A stretch of 64,000 nucleotides of DNA, taken from JACCXG01 sp963717745. GTDB taxonomy: Bacteria > Acidobacteriota > Vicinamibacteria > Vicinamibacterales > 2-12-FULL-66-21. The notes beneath the pieces are model-generated. The model was not told the origin of the DNA and did no database searches. It worked only from the letters and a program-made list of their open reading frames with translations. Made by a program: the position numbers and the translations under genes. Positions 43,994 to 52,473 of the stretch are shown one piece after another; the first letter of the stretch is position 1; each line of letters starts with the position of its first letter. The stretch lies in assembly GCA_963717745.1 (NCBI GenBank), contig CAVQXJ010000031.1:62001-126000 (forward strand), written 5' to 3'.

Positions 43994-45745
43994 TCACTCG
44001 CGCAGGAATTGGTGGACGAAGCTGACCGCGATCGATCCTTCGCCGACCGCTGAGGCGACGCGTTTCACGTTGCCGGCGCGCACGTCTCCGACGGCGAACA
44101 CGCCGGGCAAGCTGGTCTCGAGCAGGTGAGGCGGCCGCCCGAGCGGCCACCGCGCCTGCCGGAGCTCGTCGGGCGTCAGGTCTGGCCCGGTCTTGATGAA
44201 GCCCTTGTCGTCGACCGCGACGCAGCCGTTCAGCCACTGGGTGTTGGGGCTGGCTCCCGTCATGACGAAGACGTGGTGCACGGGCAGCTCTTCGACGGCA
44301 CCGGTCCGGTTGTCGCGGCAGCGCACGCGCTCCAGGCCGTCCTTCCCGTCGAGACCGACAATCTCAGTGTTGGTGCGCAGCGTGATCGCCGGGTTCTCCT
44401 CGATCCGGCGGATCAGGTAGCGGGACATGGTGTCGGCAAGGCCGGCGGCGCGCACGAACATGTAGACCCGCCGCGCCGTCTGCGCCAGGAACACCGCGGC
44501 CTGGCCGGCCGAGTTGCCGCCGCCGACCACGATGACCTCTTCATCGCCGCAGAGCTGCGCTTCCATCGCGGTCGCCCCGTAGTACACGCCAGTCCCTTCG
44601 AACTTCGAAAGATCCTGGACCGGCAGCCGCCGGTATTCGGCGCCGGTGGCGATGATCACGGTCCGCGCCGGCACCGCGGTGTCGCCGTCCACCGCCACCG
44701 CATAGGGCTTCCGCTCGCACGTCAAGTGGGTCGCGCCCTTCGCAATCAACACGTGCGCGCCGAACTTCTGCGCCTGCGCATAGGCGCGGCCGGCGAGCTC
44801 CTGCCCGGAGACCCCGGTCGGAAAGCCCAGGTAGTTCTCGATTCTCGAGCTCGACCCGGCCTGTCCGCCCGGCGCCGTCGACTCGAGCACCACCACGTCG
44901 AGCCCTTCCGACGCCCCGTACACCGCCGCCGCCAGCCCGGACGGTCCGGCGCCGATCACCACCAAATCCCGGACCAGGGCTTGATCGATCGGCTCGTTGA
45001 ACCCCAGGCAGTCGGCAATTTTCTTGTTCGACGGATTTCGCAGCACCGTCTTCCCGCGGCAGATCAGCACCGGCACCTCGTCCACCGAGATCTGGAAGCG
45101 ATCGAGCAGGTCCTGCGCCTCGGGAGTCCGGTCGAGGTCGAGATACGCGTGGGGGTGGCCGTTGCGGGTCAGGAACTCCTTGATGCGCAGCGTGCCGGCT
45201 GAATGATTCGATCCGAGCAGGACGACGTCGCCGAGGCCGTGGGCGATCAGCTCGACGCGCCGCAGGATGAACGCGCGCATCAGGATCTCGCTCAACTCGG
45301 AGTCGGTCTGCACCAGCGAGAGCAGATGGCCGCGATCGAGCTCGATCACGTCTCCCGCTTCGCCGGCGCGCGCCCGCACCAGCGACCGGCGGTTCGACAG
45401 CATGTTGATCTCGCCGGTGAACTCTCCGCGCCGATGCACGGTGATCACCGTCTCGCCGTGGTCCGACAGCTGCACGATCTCGATCGTCCCCTCACGGACC
45501 AGGAAGAACGGGACGCCCTGCTCGCCTTCACTGATCAGGATTTCCCCGGCCTGCACCCGGCGGACCTGCCCGTGCGAAGCGATGCGCTCCATCTGCGCAT
45601 CGGTGAGCGTCGGAAACAAATGGTCGCGCCGGGCGGCGAACCTGCCCGTGCGAGGCGATGCGCTCCATCTGCGCACCGGTGAGCGCCGGAAACAAGTGGT
45701 CGCGCCGGCGTGGATCACGGCAAGGGGAGTGGCGTCGGTGGTCAT
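43994..45745 (-). CDS. Thioredoxin-reductase-like FAD enzyme with cNMP-binding domain
   Basis: This protein of 583 residues has a cyclic-nucleotide-binding-type domain at about 45-165 (GEILISEGEQGVPFFLVREG, HRRGEFTGEINML). A thioredoxin-like insert follows (about 175-255). The FAD/NAD(P)H oxidoreductase begins at about 265 (LVVIGAGPSGLAAAVYGASE) and has a second nucleotide motif VIVVGGGNSAGQAAVFLAQT and FAVGDVRAGNVKRVASAVGE at the end. The CxxC redox pair of true thioredoxin reductases is absent. Ahead of the cNMP domain a 76-base tandem duplication (45560-45711) adds about 25 residues read in another frame. The electron acceptor is unknown. Confidence 0.88.
   Translation of the reverse strand: MTTDATPLAVIHAGATTCFRRSPVRRWSASPRTGRFAARRDHLFPTLTDAQMERIASHGQVRRVQAGEILISEGEQGVPFFLVREGTIEIVQLSDHGETVITVHRRGEFTGEINMLSNRRSLVRARAGEAGDVIELDRGHLLSLVQTDSELSEILMRAFILRRVELIAHGLGDVVLLGSNHSAGTLRIKEFLTRNGHPHAYLDLDRTPEAQDLLDRFQISVDEVPVLICRGKTVLRNPSNKKIADCLGFNEPIDQALVRDLVVIGAGPSGLAAAVYGASEGLDVVVLESTAPGGQAGSSSRIENYLGFPTGVSGQELAGRAYAQAQKFGAHVLIAKGATHLTCERKPYAVAVDGDTAVPARTVIIATGAEYRRLPVQDLSKFEGTGVYYGATAMEAQLCGDEEVIVVGGGNSAGQAAVFLAQTARRVYMFVRAAGLADTMSRYLIRRIEENPAITLRTNTEIVGLDGKDGLERVRCRDNRTGAVEELPVHHVFVMTGASPNTQWLNGCVAVDDKGFIKTGPDLTPDELRQARWPLGRPPHLLETSLPGVFAVGDVRAGNVKRVASAVGEGSIAVSFVHQFLRE
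45560..45711. repeat. 76-base tandem duplication within a coding sequence
   Basis: The segment 45560-45635 recurs at 45636-45711 with a handful of substitutions. 76 is not a multiple of three, so on the minus strand the first-translated copy is read in a different frame (CFRRSPVRRWSASPRTGRFA) from the second (HLFPTLTDAQMERIASHGQV), yet the reading frame stays open. Confidence 0.9.
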
Positions 45746-45761
45746 GGGGAGTGACTATTAC

Positions 45762-45911
45762 GTCAACTCCCAACTTCCAACTCCCAACTCCCAAGGGAAA
45801 CCGCTCGAACAATCGGGCGGAAACCCGACGAAGAAGGCTTCGCGTGGGCCTTTCACCCCGTTGTTCGAACGGCTTCCCTTTGGAATTGGAAGTTGGGAGT
45901 TGGGAGTTGAC
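45762..45911. repeat. Inverted repeat of CAACTCC words, arms about 50 bases
   Basis: The left arm begins GTCAACTCCCAACTTCCAAC and ends CCGCTCGAACAA at 45812. The right arm, 45861-45911, is its near complement, starting TTGTTCGAACGGCTTCCC and ending GGGAGTTGGGAGTTGAC. The loop has a smaller dyad (GAAGGCTTCG). It stands between the divergent cNMP enzyme and a response-regulator remnant. Confidence 0.85.
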
Positions 45912-45929
45912 CCCGCTCGACTCTCCCTA

Positions 45930-46370
45930 TCGGGGGATCCCCCCAGCGACTGGCAGATCCGGCAGCGCGATCCGGGCGCGCGCGTGATCGTGCTCACCAC
46001 CTACGACACGGACGAGGACATCACCCGCGCGTTGAAGGCCGGGGCGAAGGCCTACGTCCTCAAGGACATCACCGCCAGCGCGCTGATCGCCTGCATCCAC
46101 GACGTGCTGGCCGGCAAGACCTATCTGGCGCCGACCGCCGCCGCCAAGCTCGCCGAAGGCGTGACGCGGGTGCAGCTGACGCCGCGCGAGCTGGCGACGC
46201 TGCGGCTGATGGCGGATGGCCGGAGCAACAAGGAGATCGCCGGCGAGCTCGGCATCAGCGAGCGCACGGTGAAGACCCATCTGGGTCATCTGTTCGAGAA
46301 GCTCGGCGTGACCAGCCGCACCGAAGCCGTCAAAGTCGCCGCGCGCCGCGGCCTGGTGCGGATGGAGTAG
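45930..46370 (+). pseudogene. NarL-type response regulator, 5' truncated
   Basis: What remains starts within the receiver domain (VIVLTTYDTDEDITRALKAG then AKAYVLKD). The complete C-terminal LuxR helix-turn-helix follows (LTPRELATLRLMADGRSNKE, then ISERTVKTHLGHLFEKLGVT). The first half of the receiver, including the aspartate that is phosphorylated, is missing. The break falls next to a long inverted repeat, and the frame reads on into that repeat without a start codon suited to a regulator. GTG codons in the remnant could in principle start a DNA-binding fragment. The sensor kinase it served was not found. Confidence 0.75.
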
Positions 46371-46442
46371 CTCTTCGGCAAAGGAGCTGATCCGGCGGCC
46401 TGTCAGCTGAATTCAGGGCTTGCTGTCGGTATCCCCCTGAAG

Positions 46443-46466
46443 GGCGGGGCCTTTCCAGGCCCCGCC
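46443..46466. terminator. Perfect 10-base hairpin
   Basis: GGCGGGGCCT and AGGCCCCGCC flank a TTCC loop, 72 bases after the response-regulator stop. It is followed by CGCGAACC words rather than a T-tract. A transcription terminator is likely. Confidence 0.65.
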
Positions 46467-46599
46467 GCGAACCCGCGAACCCGCGGCCCTTCCGTCCCAC
46501 CACCCATCCCCGTTGTTTCAAGGCCGTCATGCGCCCGCCGCCGGCTTGTTCTAGACTGTCGGTTTCCATCTGGCGGACTAGCAATCAAGGAGTGTTTCG

Positions 46600-47370
46600 A
46601 TGGCGGATTCTTCAGTGCACGGCCGTTTTCTCTGGTACGAACTGCTCACGTCCGACATGAAGGCCGCCGAGCGGTTCTATGGTGCGGTGGTCGGATGGAC
46701 GGTCGCGCCGTTCGACAGCAGTCCCCAGCCCTACGACATGTGGATCCGGCCGGACGGTGCCCCGATGGGCGGCGTCATGACCCTCCCGGAGGGAATGAAC
46801 GTCCCGCCGCACTGGGGGATGTATGTCGGCGTCACCAAGCTGGAGGACGGCGTCGCCGAGGTCGAACGCCTCGGGGGCAGCTCTATGTCGCCGGTGATCG
46901 AGGTGCCGACGGTCGGCCGGATGCGGACAATGAAGGATCCGCAGGGGGCGATGTTCTCGATTTACGAGCCGAGCTCGCCGCCCAAGGAGGCGGAAGGTGA
47001 GCCCAAGCTCGGCGATGTGTCATGGCACGAGCTGTACACCACGGACGGCGACGCGGCGATGACGTTTTATACGACATTGTTTGGCTGGAAGCCGACCGAA
47101 TCGATGGACATGGGCGAGATGGGCAAGTACCAGATGTTCGGCCGCGCCTTCCCCCTCGGCGGCATGATGAAGTCGCCGCCGGAGATGGCCGGGGCCCCAC
47201 CCGCGTGGAGCATCTACTTCCGCATCGACGACGTGCACGCCGGCGCGGAGCGGGTGAAGGCGAACGGCGGCCAGGTGTTGAATGGCCCGATGGAAGTGCC
47301 GGGCAGCGACTGGATTGTGAACTGCATGGATCCGCAGGGGGCGGCGTTCTCGCTGCACCATCGGAAATAG
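46600..47370 (+). CDS. Two-domain VOC (glyoxalase-fold) protein
   Basis: This protein of 256 residues is built from two vicinal-oxygen-chelate domains, residues about 10-120 and 135-256. They start GRFLWYELLTSDMKAAERFY and VSWHELYTTDGDAAMTFYTT. The repeats share the pattern DGAPMGGVMTLP / FPLGGMMKSPP and end in KDPQGAMFSIYEP / MDPQGAAFSLHHR, with the metal-type His/Glu positions only partly present. Such proteins act in small-molecule turnover or resistance. No specific substrate is suggested here. GGAG sits nine bases before the ATG. Confidence 0.9.
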   Translation: MADSSVHGRFLWYELLTSDMKAAERFYGAVVGWTVAPFDSSPQPYDMWIRPDGAPMGGVMTLPEGMNVPPHWGMYVGVTKLEDGVAEVERLGGSSMSPVIEVPTVGRMRTMKDPQGAMFSIYEPSSPPKEAEGEPKLGDVSWHELYTTDGDAAMTFYTTLFGWKPTESMDMGEMGKYQMFGRAFPLGGMMKSPPEMAGAPPAWSIYFRIDDVHAGAERVKANGGQVLNGPMEVPGSDWIVNCMDPQGAAFSLHHRK

Positions 47371-47379
47371 CTCCGCTGT

Positions 47380-47409
47380 GGCTTGCCGCGCCGTAGCGCG
47401 AAGCGCGAA
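47380..47409. repeat. Dispersed GCGCGAAGCGCGAA element, inverted copy
   Basis: GGCTTGCCGCGCCGTAGCGC then GAAGCGCGAA is the exact complement of the element at 28000-28029. It lies nine bases after the VOC stop. Confidence 0.8.
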
Positions 47410-47438
47410 GGCGGGTCCGCGGGTCGCCCGCTTGCGGC

Positions 47439-47610
47439 ATCCGAGTGCTCTCAGCGGCAAATTGGGCGGTTCGATGGCCGGTGAGCTTCTTACAGGAGGG
47501 GCAGGAGGTCAGGAGGAAACCAAAAGTCTTTCTCTTTATCTCTTGGTCCTCCAGTGATCGCGAAAGCTGCAATTTGCCCCGGGTCGCCAGTCCAGGTGCC
47601 CGAGCGGGCC
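47439..47610. repeat. Family-3 element, copy 2
   Basis: It matches 11005-11170 over most of its length, including TGGCCGGTGAGCTTCTTACA, GGAGGTCAGGAGGAAACCA and TTTGCCCCGGGTCGCCAGTC. The hairpin is decayed here: the right arm reads CTTTATCTCTTGGTCCTCCA. It fills the space between VOC and DinB genes. Confidence 0.75.
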
Positions 47611-47645
47611 GCGCCATAGTCAGCACACTCGCAACGAGGTGACTC

Positions 47646-48182
47646 GTGATCAACCGTCGATCAGTTCTCGCTTCTCTCATCATCGCCCTGGCCATCGGCG
47701 GCCTGGTCCAGCGCATGCGCGCGCAGGCGCCGGAGCTCGCGCAGGGCTACGGGCCGGAGCTGGCGCTGACCTCCCGGCAGCTGCTGCAGCTCGCCGAAGC
47801 GACGCCTGCCGAGAAGTTCGGCTGGCGTCCCGCCGCGGGTGTCCGGTCGATCAGCGAGGTCTACATGCACCTCGTGCTCGGCAACTACTACCTGCTCGAG
47901 CGCGCCGGCGCGAAGACCGGCATCGACCTGGCCAAACTGGGCAAGGATCCCGAGAAATCCATCACCCAGAAGGCCGAAGTGATCCGGTTGCTCCGCGAGT
48001 CGCTCGACGCGGTGGCCAGCGGCTACAAGACCGCCGATCGCCAGAAGCAGGTGCAGATCTTCAACCGCGGCGCGGTCGCCGACGGGGTGTTCCTGCGCAT
48101 CCTGCTGCACAACAACGAGCACATGGGGCAGTCGATCGCCTACGCGCGCATGAACGGCATTGCACCGCCGTGGTCGCAATAG
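47646..48182 (+). CDS. DinB-family protein, exported
   Basis: This protein of 178 residues starts at GTG 47646 with GAGGTGAC upstream. Residues 1-26 look like a signal peptide (RRSVLASLIIALAIGGLVQR). The rest is the four-helix DinB fold, with the metal-ligand histidines in ISEVYMHLVLGNYYL and in LHNNEHMGQSIAYARMNG near the end. DinB proteins use a metal for thiol-transfer-type chemistry or have unknown roles. Export of a DinB protein is somewhat unusual. An inverted repeat starts 12 bases after its stop. Confidence 0.88.
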   Translation: MINRRSVLASLIIALAIGGLVQRMRAQAPELAQGYGPELALTSRQLLQLAEATPAEKFGWRPAAGVRSISEVYMHLVLGNYYLLERAGAKTGIDLAKLGKDPEKSITQKAEVIRLLRESLDAVASGYKTADRQKQVQIFNRGAVADGVFLRILLHNNEHMGQSIAYARMNGIAPPWSQ

Positions 48183-48194
48183 CGGTGATTCCAC

Positions 48195-48298
48195 ATTGCC
48201 AACACTGCCAACAGTGCCAAGATTGCCAACATTCAAGCCAGGCGTGGAGGCCGATGAATGATGGTGGCAGTTTTGGCAGTGTTGGCAGTGTTGGCAAT
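48195..48298. repeat. Inverted repeat of GCCAACACT words
   Basis: ATTGCCAACACTGCCAACAG (48195 onward) is near-complementary to GTGGCAGTTTTGGCAGTGTT (48263 onward) and the words that follow. The right arm carries the start of the beta-lactamase-like gene and encodes its signal peptide. Confidence 0.85.
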
Positions 48299-49172
48299 GC
48301 CGTCGGCAGTCCCTCAGCCTGAGCATCTCGACCAGCTCGCAACCAAGCTTCAGCAAGAGCTCCAGCGCCTCGCCACCGCCGCTCCCGGCGTGGTCGGGAT
48401 CGCGATTGTCGACCTGGGGTCTGGCAAACGGTTTGGCGTCAACGAAGATCTGCTCTTCCCCCAGGGCAGTGCGATCAAGATCCCGATTCTGATCGAGTTG
48501 TACCGGCGTGCGGATCGCGGAGAGGTGAAGCTTGCCGATCGGTTGCGCGTCGGCCGCGGCGACCAGGTGGGCGGCAGCGGTCTGCTTCAGTATTTCGCTG
48601 ACGGCGGATCCGAGCTGTCGCTGCACGATCTGGCGGTTGCGATGATCGTGCTGTCCGACAACTCCGCCACCAACATCCTGATCGAACGGCTGGGGATGGA
48701 TCGGGTGTCGCAGACCATGGCGGAGCTCGGTGCGAAGCAGACCAGGCTGCGGCGCAAGATGATTCGCCCGGAAGAGAGCGCCAGGGGCAACGAGAACATC
48801 TCGACGCCCCGCGAGGCCGCGGACCTCATGGTCCGCATCTCACGGTGCGAGCTGCCCGTCTCGGCTGCCTCGTGCGCGGCGATCCGAACCATCCTGGAGA
48901 TTCCGAAATCAGGCCCGTTTCGCGACGCCATCCCGGGATCGGTGTCAGTGGCGTGGAAACCGGGCGGGATCGAAGGGGCGCAGACCGCCTGGGGATTGGT
49001 GAGCCTGCCCGGCGCCCCTTACGCGATCGCCATCATGATCAACTACGGCCCCGACAGCATGGATCCACCCATCCGCGAGATCTCGTCCGCCGCCTACCGC
49101 TACTTCACGCAGATTGCCCGAACGACACCGCACGGAGCGCGCGTGCCGATCGAGTACATCAAGAAGGAATGA
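48258..49172 (+). CDS. Class A beta-lactamase-like serine hydrolase
   Basis: This 304-residue protein has a signal peptide of alternating V, A and L residues (MMVAVLAVLAVLAMPSA) that is encoded by the arm of an inverted repeat. The active-site set is visible: Ser71-x-x-Lys74 in PQGSAIKIP, SDN at 133-135, and a general-base glutamate near 172-173 (PEESARGNEN). The KTG box is KPG at 234-236. It is therefore a penicillin-binding/beta-lactamase-fold enzyme in the periplasm. Whether it breaks down antibiotics or acts on peptidoglycan cannot be told. The altered KTG motif is unusual. Confidence 0.85.
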   Translation: MMVAVLAVLAVLAMPSAVPQPEHLDQLATKLQQELQRLATAAPGVVGIAIVDLGSGKRFGVNEDLLFPQGSAIKIPILIELYRRADRGEVKLADRLRVGRGDQVGGSGLLQYFADGGSELSLHDLAVAMIVLSDNSATNILIERLGMDRVSQTMAELGAKQTRLRRKMIRPEESARGNENISTPREAADLMVRISRCELPVSAASCAAIRTILEIPKSGPFRDAIPGSVSVAWKPGGIEGAQTAWGLVSLPGAPYAIAIMINYGPDSMDPPIREISSAAYRYFTQIARTTPHGARVPIEYIKKE

Positions 49173-49179
49173 CCCCGAA

Positions 49180-49219
49180 GTTCTCCCTTTTCCCTTCTGC
49201 CTTTTCCCTTGACGCGCGA
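49180..49219. repeat. Family-2 repeat, pyrimidine arm
   Basis: GTTCTCCCTTTTCCCTTCTG then CCTTTTCCCTTGACGCGCGA, eight bases after the beta-lactamase-like stop and fourteen before the convergent ADOP stop. Confidence 0.75.
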
Positions 49220-49232
49220 AGCGCTCCCTAAG

Positions 49233-51875
49233 TTAGTCCCCCCGCAGCGCCAATACGGGATCGGTGCCCGCGGCCCGCCGTGCCGGGATGTAGCTGGCGA
49301 TCAGCGCCACCGCCACGAAGACGGTCGCCATTCCGGCGTACGTCCGGATGTCCAGCGGGCTGACGCCGAACAGCCACCCCTGCATGAGGCGGGTGGTCGC
49401 CGCCGCGAGGGCCAGGCCCACGACAATACCGATGGCGCCGAGCCGCATGCCTTCGTTGACCATCATGCGCAGGACGTCGGCGCGGGCCGCGCCCAGCGCG
49501 AGGCGGATGCTGATCTCCCGGCTGCGGCGGCTGGCCGAGAACGCGAGTACGCCGTAGAGGCCGGCGGCGGCGAGCAGCAGGCCGACGCCGCCCAGCGCGC
49601 CCGTGACCACGACGCCGACGCGCTGCGGCAGCAGCACGATAGACGAGGCCTGCTGCAACGTGACGATGCGGGGTGGTGGCAGGTTGGGATCGATCGACAT
49701 CACCGTCTGGCGGAGATCGTCGGCAAATCGCTCCGAGCCCCCGGTCGTCTTCACCAGCAGCGTCGGGGCCGCGCTCCAGATCTGCGCGAGCGGGAAGTAG
49801 GCGAAGGGCGGTGTCGTCTCGAGGAGCGTGGCATATTTCGCGTCGCGCGCCACCCCGACGATGGTGGTGGTGATGGTGTTGCGGAAGCGGAACGTGCGGC
49901 CGATGACGCTGCCATCCGGGGCGATCTTGCGCGCCAGTGTTTCGTTGACGATCGCGACGTTCGGCGCCCCGCGGCCGTCAGAGTGCGCGAACGCCCGTCC
50001 GGCCACCACCGGGATCCCGATCGTCCTGAAGTAATCCGTGTCGACCGGCGTGTAATGAATCGCCAGCTCGGCACCATCGACCGTCACGTTGTCGATCGAG
50101 CTGCCGGCCATCAGCGGCAGCCGTCCCGTATACGATGCGGCGGCGACGGTGCCCAGTCCTTCGACGCGCTCGCGCAGCGTCCGGAAGAAGACGCGGGCCC
50201 GCGCTTCGTCGTACCCCCACGATTCCGAATCGAAGGTGGCGGTGACGACGCTGGTCATGTCGAAGCCGGGGTGGACCTGCTGGCCCTGTCCGAGCGCCCG
50301 CGCGAACAGCCCGGCGGCCACCAGCAGCACCAGGGTCAGCGCAATCTGCCCCACGATCATCGCGCCCCCCAGCCGCGATCGACGCCGCCCTCCGCCGGTC
50401 GAATCGGCGCGCAGCCGGGCAGTGATGTCCTTGCGCACCGCGCCCAGCGCCGGGGCCAGTCCGAACGCCACGCCGGCCAGCAGCGAGATGCCGACCGCGA
50501 ACGCGAGGACCCGTAGATCGGGCGAGAGCTCGAGCGAGATCGGCAGGTTGGCCGGCAGCGGGAGCTGCTCGAGCGCGGCGGTCGCAGCGACGGCCACCAC
50601 GAAGCCGGCCGCCGTCCCGATCGCGAACAGCATCAGGATCTCGGTCAGCAGCTGGCGCAACAGCCGCCCGCGTCCGGCGCCGAGCGCGGCGCGCACCGCC
50701 ATCTCGCGCCGGCGCGCCGTGTACCTCGCGGACAGCATCGCGGCGACGTTCACGCCGGCGATCAACAGGACCAGGGCCGCCGCGCCGAGCAGCACGCCGA
50801 AGAACCCGAGCAGCAGTCCCCCTTCGCCGCTCGGGAACCCGGTGAGCGGCGTCACGCTGACGGCGCGGACCGAGCGCGGCGTATCGGCCTGGCCCGACTC
50901 GACGAACCGCGCATCGGCCAGCGCCGACAGCTCGGCGCGCGCCGCCGGACGATCGACGCCGGGTTGCAGCCGGCCGAACAGCCAGAGCCACGACGCGTTG
51001 GTCAAATCCGATCGCGGCCGCAGGACCGGCTGCATCATCAGCGGCGCCCACGCGTCCGCCTGGAGGCCGGTGTAGACGCCGCGGAATGCCGGCGGAGCGA
51101 CGCCGATCACGATGAAACGGCGTCCGTTCACCAGCACCTCAGCGCCGACCGCGTCCGGCGCCGCTCCGAGTCGAGCCGTCCAGAACGCGTGCGAGATCAC
51201 GATCACCGGGTGCGACCCCGGGGTGCGGTCCTCGTCTGCGGCGAAGAACCTGCCCATCGCCGGCCGCACCCCGAGCACGTCGAAATAGTTGCCGCTCACC
51301 AGATTGGCCCAGACGATGCTGCTCTGGCCGTGAGCCGCGATGGTGAGCGTGACCCGGCCCCAGGCCGCGCTGCCGGCGAGCGTCCGGGTGCGGTCGCGAA
51401 GGTAGGTGTAAAACGAGTATGAGCCTTGCTCCGCTTCACTGCCGTCGCGGCGGGCCAGCCGCACCGTCACCACCCGATCCGGCTCTGAGACACCGGGCAG
51501 GGGCCGAAGCACGGTCGCGTTCATCGCGCTGAAGATCGTGGTGACGGCGCCGCTGCCCAGGCCGATCACGATCACCATCACCAGGGTGAAGATCGGACTC
51601 TTGCGGAGCATGCGGCCGGCGAAGCGCGTGTCGGTCACCAGGGTCGAGATGACGTTCTCCCAGCCGCGATCGCGCACCTGCTCTCGGACGCTGACGGTCG
51701 AGCCCATGTCGCGCCGCGCGGCGCGGCGCGCCTCCGCGGGGGAGTGCCCCCGCTCGATGTACGCCTCGGTCGCCTGATCGAGGTAGTGGCGCACCTCCTC
51801 ATCGAGCTCGTCGTCTGCCGCCTCGCGGCGGGTGAGCACCCGGACGCCGCGCGTGAGTTGTCGCCAGAGTGACAT
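49233..51875 (-). CDS. ADOP-family orphan ABC permease with N-terminal helical domain
   Basis: This protein of 880 residues has a cytoplasmic helical lead of about 85 residues (DELDEEVRHYLDQATEAYIE, then SPAEARRAARRDMGS), characteristic of the longer ADOP subgroup. The first membrane segment is at about 95-118 (KSPIFTLVMVIVIGLGSGAV). The MacB core and two FtsX domains follow, with LAFSASRRSREISIRLALGA in the last and the family end RAAGTDPVLALRGD. Its start lies three bases after the PadR stop, so the pair is an operon and the permease is likely PadR-regulated. No ATPase is near. Confidence 0.93.
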   Translation of the reverse strand: MSLWRQLTRGVRVLTRREAADDELDEEVRHYLDQATEAYIERGHSPAEARRAARRDMGSTVSVREQVRDRGWENVISTLVTDTRFAGRMLRKSPIFTLVMVIVIGLGSGAVTTIFSAMNATVLRPLPGVSEPDRVVTVRLARRDGSEAEQGSYSFYTYLRDRTRTLAGSAAWGRVTLTIAAHGQSSIVWANLVSGNYFDVLGVRPAMGRFFAADEDRTPGSHPVIVISHAFWTARLGAAPDAVGAEVLVNGRRFIVIGVAPPAFRGVYTGLQADAWAPLMMQPVLRPRSDLTNASWLWLFGRLQPGVDRPAARAELSALADARFVESGQADTPRSVRAVSVTPLTGFPSGEGGLLLGFFGVLLGAAALVLLIAGVNVAAMLSARYTARRREMAVRAALGAGRGRLLRQLLTEILMLFAIGTAAGFVVAVAATAALEQLPLPANLPISLELSPDLRVLAFAVGISLLAGVAFGLAPALGAVRKDITARLRADSTGGGRRRSRLGGAMIVGQIALTLVLLVAAGLFARALGQGQQVHPGFDMTSVVTATFDSESWGYDEARARVFFRTLRERVEGLGTVAAASYTGRLPLMAGSSIDNVTVDGAELAIHYTPVDTDYFRTIGIPVVAGRAFAHSDGRGAPNVAIVNETLARKIAPDGSVIGRTFRFRNTITTTIVGVARDAKYATLLETTPPFAYFPLAQIWSAAPTLLVKTTGGSERFADDLRQTVMSIDPNLPPPRIVTLQQASSIVLLPQRVGVVVTGALGGVGLLLAAAGLYGVLAFSASRRSREISIRLALGAARADVLRMMVNEGMRLGAIGIVVGLALAAATTRLMQGWLFGVSPLDIRTYAGMATVFVAVALIASYIPARRAAGTDPVLALRGD

Positions 51876-51878
51876 TGA

Positions 51879-52220
51879 TTACCCCTCCGATCGGAGCAAC
51901 CGCGCCACGGCGGCGACGCGGCGGGACCAGTTGGCCGCCTCGACGTCGAGCTGCCTGCGGCCGTCGGCGGTGAGCGCGTAGTACTTGGCGCGGCGGCCGC
52001 TGTCGGAGGTCTGCCAGTCGGCGTCGATCCAGCCCGCCCGCTCCAGCCGCTGAAAGGCCACGAGCAGCGAACCGGGATTGACCTTGAACACTCCGCGCGA
52101 GGTCTGCTCGATGCGCCGCGCCACGCCGAACCCGTGCATCGGTTCGAGGCTCAGGGCCTTCAGAATCAGCATGTCGAGGGTGCCCTGGATGACGTCGGTG
52201 GTCGGTGAGTCGTCGCTCAT
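51879..52220 (-). CDS. PadR-family transcriptional regulator
   Basis: This protein of 113 residues has the PadR winged helix: VIQGTLDMLILKALSLEPMH, GFGVARRIEQTSRGVFKVNP and SLLVAFQRLERAGWIDADWQ cover the helices and wing. PadR repressors typically control efflux or transport genes next to them, here the ADOP permease. ATG 52220 was chosen by comparison with family starts. A second ATG five codons upstream (52235) is directly preceded by AGAGGAG and cannot be excluded. Confidence 0.9.
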   Translation of the reverse strand: MSDDSPTTDVIQGTLDMLILKALSLEPMHGFGVARRIEQTSRGVFKVNPGSLLVAFQRLERAGWIDADWQTSDSGRRAKYYALTADGRRQLDVEAANWSRRVAAVARLLRSEG

Positions 52221-52299
52221 AAGGGGTCTGACCATCTCCTCTTGACTGTCAAGATGTAGAAGACGGGGGAGGGCGCGGGTTTGTTCCAATTCCCGCGCG

Positions 52300-52471
52300 T
52301 GGTCCGCGGGTTCGCGGCTCGCGGGTTCGGGGGTTCGCGGACAGAGCCGATCGAGCCAGTTGGGTTGAAGGCGTTGCAACCAGCTCCTCGCGGGGTCTTC
52401 CACCCAGCTGCTCCGAACGGCCCGTAGTTCTTGCGAACCCGCGAACCGCGAACCGCGAACCCGCGGACAAC
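52300..52471. repeat. Inverted repeat of CGCGGGTT/CGCGAACC words
   Basis: GTCCGCGGGTTCGCGGCTCG and neighbouring words near 52300-52343 are matched inverted by GCGAACCCGCGAACCGCGAA near 52430-52471. It fills the gap between PadR and DUF1080 genes and begins two bases after the DUF1080 stop (minus strand). Confidence 0.75.
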
Positions 52472-52473
52472 GG

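Noticed and set aside
43994..45745. True thioredoxin reductase call
   Set aside because: The CxxC motif is missing from the expected position, so only a thioredoxin-reductase-like call is justified.
46883..47716. Minus-strand open frame across the VOC gene end and repeat
   Set aside because: It is translated partly from family-3 repeat sequence and partly antisense to the VOC gene.
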